From Halichondria panicea (lineage: Eukaryota > Porifera > Demospongiae > Suberitida > Halichondriidae): DNA of 64,000 nucleotides. A program made the translations under genes and the position numbers. Every line of letters starts with the position of its first letter. The first letter of the stretch is position 1. The notes beneath the pieces are model-generated. The model did no database searches and had not been told where the DNA came from. It worked only from the letters and a program-made list of their open reading frames with translations. Where the stretch lies: positions 1,419,525 to 1,483,524 of the forward strand of contig NC_087378.1 of assembly GCF_963675165.1 (NCBI RefSeq), read 5' to 3'. Below are positions 22,157 to 34,139 of this stretch, in pieces.

Positions 22157-25100
22157 ATGGCGTCTCTTCTAAGAAGAAGAATCGTTCGAGTATATCCAAG
22201 ATCTGTACAGAGGTAAAGAGACAATGAGTAGACAACCTATATCAACTTAGCAAGCCTAAACCTATGCCTGAACAAAGCTACCCACGTGGCTTACTATTTA
22301 TGTTCAATAAAGCAATCTATCCTTCCATAGGTTGTTATACTCCACATCAGTGCAAGCCTCAGGCGCTACTAAAGAGGGTAAGTGCTGTCACTAGCTATGA
22401 AATAGCATGCTCAGCTCATATACAGAGGCCACTAGCCCCACTGGGAGCAGCCATGATGTTAAGCCGTCCATCCCCATGGTACCAAAAAGGTGTGTGCCGT
22501 GTCACCTTTGTGAGATAATGTTTGTGTTGAACCTGTCCACTATCGTGTGTGCAGGAGGGACCCTGATGCTGTACTCAAAGCTCTAGCGAGCACTGTGGAG
22601 CCTGTGAGTTGATATCTTACCCCCCACAGAGCCTCAGTTTACCCCCCCCCCTCCTGTTGCACCCACTGCAGGTTGAGATACCGCTGTACATGAGAGGGAG
22701 AGGCATTGCAGACCCCCTATACCCCAGGGGGAGAGGTTATCACGTGAGGAATGGAACCCCTAACAGGATTATTCTATCCTCATCTTTACATACTCCGTAC
22801 AGATGGTCTACACTAAGCACTTGGAGGCTGGGAGAGCTGCTGCAGAAAGCATTGTTCAGAAATGGCCGAAACTTTTCCCTAGCAAACCAACAGACCCAGT
22901 GAGTTAGAAAACCAAAACTTATAAAGAGGCCAGGCTTTTATTCTCACAGAGTCCAGCCAATGAGGGCTTGGGAAAATCACCTTTAGAGTGTAAGTAAAAG
23001 GATCGAATATTATTGTGTTGATAATATTTTCCTTGACACAGGTCTGATAATTGAAAGAGATGCAACAAAAGCATGGAGCATGTACGAGACAATGAAAGAA
23101 GAAGGTACAATAATGTGAAAGCAATATTCTGTGCACTTGTAGACCAGTTGTATCTCAACCATTCCTCTTAAAAAGTGTTTGTGTGCATGCATGTCACGTA
23201 TGTGTTTATTTCCTCGCTGCTTCAGGTGAAGAGGTACCTCTGAGTGTTGAGAATGAGCTACTGGCATTAGTGGCCTACCACGGACTGGGCAACACTCGAG
23301 CCACCAGTCCAGACGAGAGTGACATCTATGTCCACTGGCCACGGAATACAGCCGGCTCTCAACCTCCCTCTCGAGCTGACACTAAGGCACCAGTTGATGC
23401 TAGTACCGGCACTAGGACACAAGCCATTACAGCTGAGGATGTGGAAGGTTCGGAAGTGGATGAAGAAATTGGAGGGGACGCTGATGAAGCTACTAAAGTC
23501 AGTGTGTGGAGGTAAGTGCCGTGCTTCACAGTCACTGTGTTAGGTTGTGTCATCTTATGCAGCACTGACAACACTGCAGAGTGTATGTTTCGTGAGATGA
23601 AGAAAAAAGATGGAGGCACTTACGAAGCTCTTATTCAAGGACTTATCAAGGTATGACATAGTTATGTTGTTTGCTTGGATAATTGAGATCTCTTTGCAGT
23701 TCAATAGATATGGGAGAGCTTTTGACATATTTCAGGAAATGAGAGACAAGAATTTCCAAGGTTACTGGTACCTGAGTTAAACACTGTAATCACAACTCCT
23801 CCTCTTCTCACAGCTAATGTAGGTATCTACAATCTCTTGTTGTCTGCTCTGAAGGGCTACCGGGTCTTCAACATTGCTACAGTAAGGAGCTATCAATTTG
23901 AATCCCCCCTTGAGAACTAACCCCATTCTCTTTGTTTGTAGAGTCTTGTGAAAAACATGGTCTCAAGACCAATAATACAACCAAACATCAGTAAGTGCCT
24001 TCACCTGTCCTTGTATGTGTGTACCCTAAAGTTGTTTTTTCTGTAGCGACAATGAATCACTTGCTAAGAATTTCATCCAAGCTGGAGGGATCTACTAAAT
24101 CCATCTCTCTAAAGATTATGAGGGAACTACTTCACCTTGGTTTAGGTACGCCAATATAATTCTATTTCATTCAGCAATCTTCCTCCCCCCCTTTAGAACC
24201 AACGCTGACTACATTTGTGAATCTCCTAGTGGCGCACTCATCTGACAGTAAGGTTTCATGGTAGTCACATGATATGTAATTATGGTCACATGATCTGTAG
24301 GGTATGGCTCGACCAATGAGGAGCGTGCCGTCATTCTGGAGCAGGTGGTGAGCTACATTGAGAGCAACAAACAGATGATGACACTAACAGAGGAAACTGA
24401 CGGTCAGTTATGTTTTCATTCTGTACATAACTCTTTGTTTTGTTTTTCTCCACAGCTGTCTTTTTCATTCAAGCATTTATGACTGTAAGTGTGATGCTGA
24501 ACCAGCTTATAGCCTGTGATCGTCTTAACCTCTTTCCCAGGCCCGGAAGATTGGATCCACAGACCTAGCCATGCGACTTAAATCTTTGGCTGCAGTCCAT
24601 GGCAACTTTCTCGTTGATAACATCAATTATGTCATGTAAGTTTACAGCTCTAGTTGCATCGAGTACCGTACAACGTTTTATTTCTGTGCAGGGGTCTTTA
24701 TTTATCAACACTTTGCCATAATACTCCCATTGAGACCACTATGGCTGAATACCACAGTCTGGTCCCCAAGGTAACCACTAGTCTCGCCACCCAGTCTGTT
24801 TGATTCTTCTCTCTCCAGGTGACTGTTCCGCTTGAGTGGGTGTACAGAGACATGTTTGAGATGTGTGATAGACACAAATCAGCAGAGATGGCACTACAAT
24901 TATGGAAACGTGAGTCCAGCTGCTAGTAATTAAGAGGTTGAATGTTCTTCGCCCATCCTTTGTTTAGATTAGTATCTTTTTATTTATAGATACAAAGCGT
25001 TTCATGGTTCCCCTCACACAAGTGAACACTCTAAACAGACTCTGTGGAGCTCTGACACACACCATTCCACAAGAGGTGAACCTTGAACTCCAACATTACT

Positions 25101-26042
25101 AGGAGTGATTGTGTGACTAACCCTCTCAATCTCCTCTTCTCTCCAGGATCTCCACTCTTACCTGGAGGCCCTCAATGAGGTGTGGGAGATATTCAAGAAC
25201 TCTGGCAACAAGTAAAGCTCTTTCTCTTAAATTAGCTATACTATATTACCATTTTATAATTGTGCAAGGTTAGTTATGCTTTTGCTCACTCTGTGTCTGT
25301 TTTTTTTCAGTCCTTCTGAGTTGCTGATCACAGCGATGGTTAGAGCTCATGTCCAAGACAACAACCTCGACGAGGCATGGTGAGTGTAGCCTTTGCATCA
25401 TGATCCATGCTTTTCACTCCTCTTCACAGGAGGTACTTCAAGCACTTTGACAAACCAAGGTGAGGTAGTTAGTTGGATGTACTGTCAGGGGGGGAGGGGG
25501 GATATCCCCCTCCTACATTTGCATTCATGTACTATTTGTATGACTGAGTGTCCATAGCTGGGGTATTGAATTGACCTTTTTTTAGCAACATTTTTTCTTA
25601 TTTCCCCTTTATCCTGAAATCCTGTATGACACCCTGACTGTGTAATGTACTTAGTGTCATTCCATGTAATGCAGCTTCCTTGCTCTGGTGACATTACTGA
25701 AGAAGTATAACTTGTTAGAGGATAAGAAAAAGACATTGGTGAGTGTACATTGCTAGTGTGGTAACCCATCTATTTACCCTTGGTTACAGGAGATACTGGA
25801 AATAATGGTGGAACTTGATATGACCATGCCACAGCGATTTGTTAGGGACATTGTGTCGAATGCTGGAGCCTCTGAGGAAACAAGGTAGTCCTAATTGGAT
25901 TGACCTTGTCTCACAGCTTTGCTCTTCCCCACATTGCAGAGATAGACTTGTTAATCGATTGGCAAACATGAAAGAAACGGAAGGTGAAGAGGAGGTATCA
26001 AATAAAGAAGCGACTGATAAGGCAGAACCTTTTGACTCATAG
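22157..26042 (+). CDS. PTCD3: PTCD3 / mitoribosomal protein mS39, about 698 aa, 27 exons
   Basis: Pentatricopeptide protein of the mitochondrial small ribosomal subunit. Exons: 22157-22212, 22331-22377, 22426-22489, 22555-22603, 22672-22743, 22803-22898, 22950-22989, 23042-23104, 23226-23511, 23563-23650, 23700-23760, 23814-23881, 23942-23990, 24047-24145, 24197-24247, 24301-24402, 24456-24484, 24541-24635, 24692-24770, 24819-24909, 24990-25075, 25147-25211, 25311-25379, 25430-25459, 25675-25738, 25790-25884, 25940-26042. The start gives an Arg-rich targeting peptide (MASLLRRRIVRVYPRSVQR). Matches to the family include DPDAVLKALASTVEP, GRAAAESIVQKWPKLFPSKP, GGTYEALIQGLIKFNRY, PNITTMNHLLR and LITAMVRAHVQDNNLDEAWR, the last typical of PPR helices. 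Length agrees with the human protein (689 aa). Exon 11 has a weak GTTACT donor, needed to keep frame. Confidence 0.88.
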
Positions 26043-26134
26043 CTTAGTTTGTTTCAATGGTTATTGGCTCAACATGCAACATCATAATAAATGACAGGTA
26101 TCGTGACACTTCCTTTGACTTCGCGGATGTGGTA

Positions 26135-26183
26135 CTAGCCTTGATTCTAGGCCGCATTAAAATCTGCCTGGAATCGAGGCTAG
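26135..26183. repeat. Short palindromic repeat, TAGCCTCGATYCCAGGCC family
   Basis: A 49-bp hairpin between PTCD3 and the fucosidase gene. The left arm CTAGCCTTGATTCTAGGC and right arm CTAGCCTCGATTCCAGGC (read inverted) match at all but two positions. Same family as 1651-1705. Confidence 0.7.
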
Positions 26184-26268
26184 TGGGTACCCTACATACC
26201 GTGGTGGAGTCACGGGTTCACTTTTGACGAGCCCCACCCACTTTTCAATGTGCCAATGTTTTTGCAAG

Positions 26269-28247
26269 ATGAAGAGAGCAATTGTTATTGTGGCTCTGTT
26301 TCTGGCCGGGTGTCACGCTCAGTACCAACCTAACTGGGACTCCATAGATAGCAGGCCTCTCCCTAGCTGGTACGACCAGGCAAAGTTTGGTATCTTCATG
26401 CATTGGGGTGTCTACTCTGTTCCAAGCTATGGAGGAGGACAGGACGGGGCTCATGCTGCTGGAGAGTGGTTCTGGAACGACTGGAAGTCTAACCAGACTT
26501 GGGCAGTAAATTTCATGAAGAGGACACGTCTGCCTTCGTTCACCTATCCCGATTTTGCACCAGAGTTCAAGGCCGAGTTTTTCCAACCCGATGACTGGGC
26601 CGACCTTTTCAAGGCCGCTGGGGCTCAGTAAGTTAATTTAATACGTAGAACTATAAACTCCTTGTATCGTCTACAGGTATGTGGTTCTGACCAGCAAACA
26701 CCATGAGGGATGGACTAACTGGCCGTCAAAGACGTCCTGGAACTGGAACGCCATGGACGAGGGACCACACATGGATTTAGTGGGTAAGGATAGTCAAATT
26801 ATGTGCTCAATTATTTTATTGATGTTATGTCTGTAGATGCTCTGGCCAAGTCCATTCGGAGCCGTACTGCGATCCACTTTGGTCTCTACTTTTCTCTCTT
26901 TGAGTGGTTCAATCCTCTCTACCTCAGCGACAAACAGAACAAGTTTGCCACCAGAGACTACGTTGAGGTACACCTACATTCATGTTTATAGCTTCCTATG
27001 ACTAAGTAGTTAGTACTATAGTATCACAATTCAATTGTAATTTGAGTCATTTTCTGCTTCCAGGAGGTGTGCAGGCCTCAGTTGGAGGAGATTGTGAACA
27101 CGTACATGCCTGAGGTGATTTGGTCAGATGGTGACTGGGAGGCACCCTACACCTACTGGAACAGCACTGGGTTCCTTGCATGGCTGTACAACAACAGGTG
27201 ATCAAGTTTATGCAGCATTCAGTTTAGTTATGAGAGAGCTACAGCATTTTTGGAACTGCATTATTAAGTACGTTGTACGTGTTCTTTTTGTTTTGGTGCA
27301 TTGCACTGCGTAACTGTCTGATTCAAAAAATCTCTTTGACACAGTCCTGTTAAAGACACTGTTGTAGTGAATGATCGATGGGGCTCTGGAATGGCCTGTC
27401 ATCATGGCGGCTACTTTACATGCTCTGACAGATACAGCCCCGGTAAATAACTTAATCACAGTTGTGCTTCTGTTGTGGGCTTGCTTACCTATCCTAATTG
27501 CATTTATCATTCAGGTGTTCTTCAGAAGCACAAATGGGAGAATGCCATGACAGTGGACAAGTACTCTTGGGGCCACAGACGAGAGGCTACTATGGCCGAT
27601 ATGCTCTCTCCCTCAGAACTCATTACACAGCTAGTCATCACAGTCAGGTAAGAGAGAGAGAAATAAAAATAATGATGAATTATGTATCTGGTTGTTGTGT
27701 ATCACAGCTGCGGTGGCAACATGTTAATGAATGTGGGTCCTACTCATGATGGAAGGATAATTCCTATCTTTGAGGAGAGGTTGATGCAAATGGGTAAGAT
27801 TGTGTGTAGATGTGTGTGCAATCAGCATGTAACCTATAATTCAGGTACTAACCTTTACTGTTATAGGGAGCTGGCTGAAGACAAATGGAGAGGCCATTTA
27901 CAACACCACTCATTGGGCCTACCAGAATGACACAGTCAACTCTGACGTCTGGTGAGTCTATTGCTTTACACCTGTAGTCTATAAATGGTTTGTCTCTCTT
28001 TAGGTACACTTATCGACCAGACACTAAGGCTGTGTACGGTACTTTGCTAAAGTTCCCCAATGACTACAAGATGACTCTGGGTGCTGTCAAGACGTCCAGC
28101 TCCACCAAGATTTCTCTTCTCGGTGCCGGGGAGGTCAAGTGGTCTACCAGTGGAGCTACTGTGGTCATCACATTCCCCTACCTCCCACTGAACACCCCTC
28201 TGCAGTGGGCATGGAGCTTCAAGTTTGAGAACATTTCTCCTACCTAG
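26269..28247 (+). CDS. FUCA1: Secreted/lysosomal alpha-L-fucosidase (GH29), 458 aa, 9 exons
   Basis: Hydrolyses terminal alpha-L-fucose from glycoconjugates. Exons: 26269-26627, 26677-26783, 26837-26967, 27064-27197, 27345-27442, 27515-27647, 27708-27793, 27867-27951, 28004-28247. The signal peptide is [19 protein letters not shown]29 landmarks in order: [37 protein letters not shown], and [18 protein letters not shown], where the Asp of WSDG is the family nucleophile. These are followed by VVVNDRWG, the YFTCSDRY region, [16 protein letters not shown] and EAIYNTTHW. Close to the human FUCA1 length (466 aa). I chose the second ATG because it starts the signal peptide. All catalytic-core motifs look intact. 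Confidence 0.95.
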
Positions 28248-29115
28248 CTATCATGAGAACCGAGAACAGACCCTCTTGTATACAATACATGTGCTTGTTT
28301 TTTGCATTGTTGCCATTGCCATAATTTTTGCGTGGGTGTTGTGTCGCCCACACAATCCACCCACTGCTGCATGCATGGAAAGATGCCAGATCTACATTGA
28401 TTGCTAGTATTATGTCAATGGCATGCACTCCATGGTCAACTCAAATGGTTGTTTTGGAAATCAGGTACTATATGTCATCACTTGTGCTCAACTTTGAGTG
28501 TATTCTGTTAAAATGGTGTGGATTCTATGGTGCATGCAGTGTGTCACTTGCACTGTGGATTCTATATTTTGTTGTATCATGAAATAGTACAACATACTCA
28601 TGTAGTAGGCTACTATATGAGTTCGTTTGATTCCCTGCAGACGTACAAGCTTAGTACCTGGTCAGTAGCTAGCTAGGGTCACCCAATGGCCATGCTGACC
28701 ATGACAAGATGTGTAAATATATACAGAGTTCCAGTCGAAGGAGTAGGGAGTCTGGCAATACGGGCATACATGTATGATAATAATAGGTGCTTGTACATAA
28801 TGGGTGCTTGTATTGTTTTAGAATATGAGCCTAACTAGCTATGACACAGGTGCTTTTTTTTGGAGACCTAAGTAGAAAGTGTATTGTATACTACTCTGAT
28901 TACTGCTATTACTGCGTTTACAGTGTTTCCTGGCATTTATTATACAGAAATTACTACCATTTATACAGTGAATACTCCCCAAGATCCTCCCCTGAAACAG
29001 ATGCCCCACAATTTCAATCATTACTGCCAACTATATCTGCCATGTAAACATTATCATTCTGTAGATCTATAATAGCTACATTGTATATAGGCTCATAAAA
29101 TCTAGTCGATACACT
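28248..29115 (+). other. Intergenic region; no gene seen
   Basis: AT-rich spacer of 868 bp between the fucosidase stop and the first DSL gene. I see no exon, RNA gene or repeat I can support. It must contain the fucosidase 3'UTR and the DSL gene promoter. Confidence 0.5.
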
Positions 29116-32100
29116 ATGGCCACCTCTCATCGTCTTGTTTTTCTACTAGCTGTAGTTGTAGTTCTTGGAGGTGCAGTAAGTGGAGCTAGATTCTATAGCT
29201 AACTTACAGTGCATCTTTGCTGTAGGCAAAATTACTGAGCTCTGCATTTTGTCTGCAAAACCTACTACTATTCTAAATCATATCTATGTGCAAGAACTTC
29301 AGCAAGGGCATACCCCATCCACCTTTTCTCTTGCAGGGTGCTGACTACATCTTGACTGTCCACCTCGCTGCTCTGCACAACCCAAGCCAGGTGCTTGTCA
29401 ATGAGGACTGTTGTGTGACACCCCCTGTCAACCAGAGCTCCTGCTCTTCCCCCTGCAACACTACCCTCAAAGTATGTGTACGTGAAGAGGGACTTGACCC
29501 GGCAGACAATAGCTGTCCCTTCACTGAGCTCATTGTGGCTGCTCAAAGCAATGGAGAATGGAGGACTGTTCTTCCCGGAGCATGGATTGTGAGTTACAGA
29601 ACTAGTTCGACATTAGACAATTTTTACCATCTAAGCCAACAATAAATCTTTTAAACATTTATATATAGCTGGTAGCTAATTTTATCTACCACATTTTTGT
29701 TCGATCTTTGCACTACATATATGTAGTTGTCTCCCCATTCTATAGGGATCGCTACAATTCCACATCACAGTGATCCACGACCTCACAGCCTCACTGGGAC
29801 CTATGTCACCAGGCGATCCTGTCATTGGTGACCTCATTGACTTCATCGTAATTGAGCAGGTCCTCCTATCCTCCACCAATCCTCCTGCCCCTCTCGTTAA
29901 CTATACTGGACGGTTCAATGTGGCCACAGCAGAGATGGCCTTCAGTGTGGCTTGCACCTATGACTTCTTTGGTGAGTCTTGTGACTTGCCTTGTCCCTCT
30001 GGCCGTAATGATAGCCTGGGGAGATATCGGTGTGATGGCAATGGCAGTCGAGCCTGTCTGGAGGGTTACAGAGATATTGAGACTAACTGCACCACTTGTA
30101 TCCCATTGGACGGATGCTGTGAGTCCCTCTGTAATGTAGCCATCTGGTTTACTATTTCCGTTTGTGTAGCTGAAATAGGAGGAGCTTGCACTTCTCCTGG
30201 TGAGTGTATCTGTCGTCCTGGTTACAGTGGACGCACATGCTCTGAGAATGGTACATCAGTGGTCTCTTTTTAATTTGCTATAATTATAATTTCATCCTCC
30301 CAGGCACTAAATCTACTACAACTTCCTCCCCTTTACCAACACCTCTACCACCGTCTACAATGCCCACAGTTCCCACTACTCCAACACGAGCAGATGGAGT
30401 CAACCTTCTCCCAGTCACCATTACCTCCACTTCTCGTGTAGTCTTCTCTAGCAGTGCTCTGATGGATGGTACTTCTTTGGTATGTCATATTGATGTGTAA
30501 GCCCTATAGTCTCACCACCCACACTCCATTTATGCCGTGTTATGTTTGCTAATAAAATACTGTGTGCAGTCAATTCCTGCTGTGATGATTAGTCTAGAGA
30601 GTAGGACAGTGTTGCTCTTAAAGCACAAAGCTTTCATTTCCTTTTGATTCCACAGAATACAGAATCCCTCTCAATGTTAAGTGCGTGTTGTTCTCACATG
30701 CAGATGTCCTCCATTGCACACACTCCTGTGAACAACTTCGTACAAGCCCTTATATCTTCCACTGCTATCAGACTTGCTCCCTTGACCTCTACACCCACAC
30801 CCGTCAACGTGATACCCCCCACAGTCTCCCCTGCAATCCCTATTCTCCCCTCCCCCAGTCCTTCTAACGCACTCAGCATTGTACTCGGCTCTATCATTGG
30901 TCCCCTGCTCATGATGATTGCCATATCACTGATCGTATTTCTCATATCACTTACCCTAACTTCTTGGAAGAAACAGAAGAGCTCAGCAACCAAGGGAAGG
31001 GCTAATGATTTATACACACAAAGTAAGTTTACGTTGCAGAGCATTGTGTGAGGGTAGATTGCTGAGGCTTCGTATTTCTATTTTATTTTACTACAGTTCC
31101 TCAAAGCTGAAAGGCCCTTTGGGTGTGTGTTTGTCTGGTATGCTAATAAGCTAATGTTGTTTGTGTTTGCTCTGCTACAGGAAACCAACCGGAGGACAAC
31201 ATCCTGGTCAATGTGGCTGCCATTAGCAGCAGCCAGAGTCATGGTGGCAGTCATTCAGGTAAGCGATTACTATATACTAAACAATTTCTCTGTTCAGTTA
31301 CAGTGGAGAAGATTGATTTTGCTTGGCCGTTGATTTAGAAACTACAGTTAGGAAGTAGAATAATAGTTATTTGTTGGTCAATGTCTGATATTTACATTTC
31401 AAAGACCAGTTAGCAGTAATTGGATCTGTGTTGTTTGTACACAAAGCAATCTTTATTTGCCGTTTACTGTTTATACAAACACCAGAATTCATTTTTAAGT
31501 TATCTGATTATTAAAATGCAGACCTTGGCCATAGTCTAGCTGAGACTCTTCCTGACCCCACCTACACTACATTCCTTGACGACAATGGAGCCTTCACACA
31601 CGAGGTGTGTGGAGTGTGGGTGTGAATGCTTTCTTGTACACATGCATGTATATTCATTATGGATTGGTGAAAGTGTGTGTATTGTTTCTTGCAGACTCTT
31701 ATGGAGCAGGGGATTGATTCTGATCGAATATCAGTTTTGGAATTGGGAACACGTCGAAAACGCAACCTAACTGAACTTGAGGAGGTACGTTGCTCAAATG
31801 ATGTGCCATATTTTGATTCTAGTGTTCCCGTGCAGTCTATTGAGTTGAGGTTTCAAGATGCGGACTCAGGAGAGATGAGCATTGGAGGGGACCTGTTGGG
31901 CTCTATACAGCAGTCACTGTCTCAAGTTGGGGGATTCAGTATCAAGCATCTGTCAACCAACAATGACCACTTGGTATGCAAATATTTGATGTGGAAATGT
32001 GCAGTGTATTGGAATCCCTTTATTAATGAACACGTTTGTAAAATAAACTCTTAGCCCACTATACACAGAGGTGGCCTTTAATATTTAAGGGTTTGTCTTT

Positions 32101-32322
32101 TGTATGTATTTAGGTGCAGTATTAATTATGTAAGTACAAAATAAGTGTAGTGTACATGCCTGTTAAAGTTTTCATGGTAAATACGGACACGTACACACAC
32201 AGGATAGTGTCGATCTGGGCTCAGACTATGCTCCTTCGTTCATCTACACTGACATGTTTGTGGAGGAGGACAACGGTGCATTCCGGACTCCCTCTCTCTC
32301 CCTTGACTCGGAGCCAGCCTAG
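29116..32322 (+). CDS. Delta-like (DSL + EGF) type I membrane protein, about 589 aa, 11 exons
   Basis: Candidate Notch ligand. Exons: 29116-29175, 29337-29588, 29746-30118, 30170-30250, 30304-30479, 30704-31022, 31181-31258, 31522-31604, 31695-31784, 31836-31973, 32203-32322. Signal peptide MATSHRLVFLLAVVVVLGGA, then an MNNL-like N-domain with paired Cys. The DSL domain starts at residue 174 with the spacing C-x8-C-x3-C-x12-C-x7-C-x10-C (CTYDFFGESCDLPC..., NGSRAC, ETNC). One EGF-like repeat follows (GGACTSPGECICRPGYSGRTC). After it come a Ser/Thr/Pro-rich stalk, one TM helix near 371-399 and a cytoplasmic tail of about 190 residues. Only one EGF repeat is visible, fewer than in bilaterian Delta. 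Intron 3 is just 51 bp and is open in frame, so retention would insert 17 residues. Confidence 0.85.
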
Positions 32323-32855
32323 TATGCAGAGTGTACGTACTCTGTGTAATGTGGCAAACACTATAATTCTTCCTTGTTATGTTGAACACCCATTACTGAT
32401 CATCCTGTTGTTGTATCTTTGGACGCCTATAAGATTTGTACAGTCCATTTTCAATAATAGCTATCCCTTTATTTATGAGATCAGTGATATATAGATTGTG
32501 CAAAATGTTCCATTCTCAAATAAATAAAAAGTATGGGCTAGGGGCAATTATATGGACTTCTTTTGAAAGCTAACTTGGGTATAATTATAGCAGTACATAT
32601 TCGGGTTATTGTTTTTATTCATCTACATGATATGTTCTGTATATACGCAATTAGACTTGTTTGTTTTCTAGCTACTAATTGGTTTGGTATGAACCTTTAA
32701 CACTGAGTTTGTAATGTGAAACTTATTGGTGGGTACTTGACAGGCTTGCAAGAAGATACTATAGGCCTAAATTTAGGCATTACAGCTCTCAAATAGCATA
32801 GTTCGCCCAACATGATCAGATTCAGTTTTTCATTCCTGGAAGTTCAAGTCTGTAG
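32323..32855 (+). other. Spacer between DSL ligand and orphan TM module; no gene seen
   Basis: AT-rich 533 bp with no recognisable exon or RNA gene. No promoter motif stands out, which matters for whether the next module is a separate gene. Confidence 0.4.
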
Positions 32856-34021
32856 GAGACTAACCATTCTGTATCTTGTGGTGTTGGACTATTCTTTGCT
32901 GCTGTAAAAATGGTGAGTATGCTAAGATTGTTCCTTTGCATGGTGATGATATACTTTGCAGTCCACAGCAGCTTCTACTCTATCAGTACTCCCATCAAGG
33001 ACAGTAGTCCATCCTGATACAGTGAGCACGTCACTAACTCCAACTACTACCACCCCTCTTCCTTTGTCCACTACTACAAGTGGAGGGTGGCCAACTGGAG
33101 GCGATGATGGTGGAGTCATTGCTGGAGCTGTGATGGCTATTATTATTATACTAGTTGTTACAGGAGTGATAGCAACAACACTGCTCCTGATTTTTATGAA
33201 ACGAAAAAAAAGACCAAAGCCAACAAGTAAGTTCTGGCCTAGCTGTGGTGTTTTTAACGTTACTTTGTGTTTTCTTGTCCAAAGATGGCCCCCTCTGGTA
33301 CATCAAAACCAGCCCCAGAGCCCGCAGACAGAGAGTGTCTTCATACATGAGTGATGTACCAAAAGGTATCATACTAAATTCTAGTACCGATATGTTTGTA
33401 TGCTTATCTTCTCTGTGCAGACGAAGTTAGTAAGTGTGTGACTCCAGACTTCCTAGTGGTCAGGCATAAGAACCACAAGTCTACTGTGCCCAATGGAGAT
33501 CACTTCTTCACTCCTCAAACCGGCTTACATGGGAACACATCAATAAAGGTACTACATTCAGCTCGCCCGTCTTAAACACGTATACTCCAGCCATTGATAA
33601 TTTTATGCATCACAATACTGGCAACTGAGGTCGTCAATATTGATGTTCATTTTCCCTCTCTTTCTCTCTCCAGCCCTCAGCCCAACGATGGTCGGAACGA
33701 AGCAGTGTCTACCCAACTGCAGACCACTCAACAACCCGTGATAGTACGCCCCCACTGAGCAACGACGATGCCACTCTCCCCAGACATATTCGCTCCTCCA
33801 GTACAGACACTGATTCTATTCATCCGTTTGAGAACCTATCAACAGCTACCTCATCTCTCTCTCGTCCTGGGAAGAGTGTAAAGGTCTACCAGATGCCATT
33901 CTTTGAAGACGACAATATCATACCAGCTATTAATGCTGCAGCTGCAATGGAGGAAAGAGAACAGAACAGAAAAGAGGAAGAAGAGACAATCAAACTGACT
34001 AGAAGTTCAAAATCTCTCTGA
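32856..34021 (+). CDS. Single-pass transmembrane module: own gene or alternative tail of the DSL ligand
   Basis: Exons: 32856-32912 (optional), 32962-33226, 33285-33365, 33421-33548, 33674-34021. If translated alone from the ATG at 32910 it gives about 274 residues without signal peptide. It has a Ser/Thr/Pro-rich stalk, a TM helix (GGVIAGAVMAIIIILVVTGV...), a basic stop-transfer (MKRKKRPKP), and a Ser-rich, acidic-ended cytoplasmic tail ending TRSSKSL. Both the cassette at 32856 and the exon at 32962 start in phase 0, the same phase that DSL-ligand exon 5 donates at 30479. The stalk-TM-tail could therefore replace that of the DSL protein. No family match recognised. The terminal sequence K-S-L is not a standard peroxisomal signal in a membrane protein. 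Confidence 0.6.
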
Positions 34022-34139
34022 TTGTACATAATTTTATAAAAAAAGTGTTAATGTTTGCAAAAAAGATTGTTTTGCGCAAATTGAGTAGCCCCACCCATGT
34101 GCATTTGATTCTGTAAGGGGAAACCACCCTAGCTACAGT

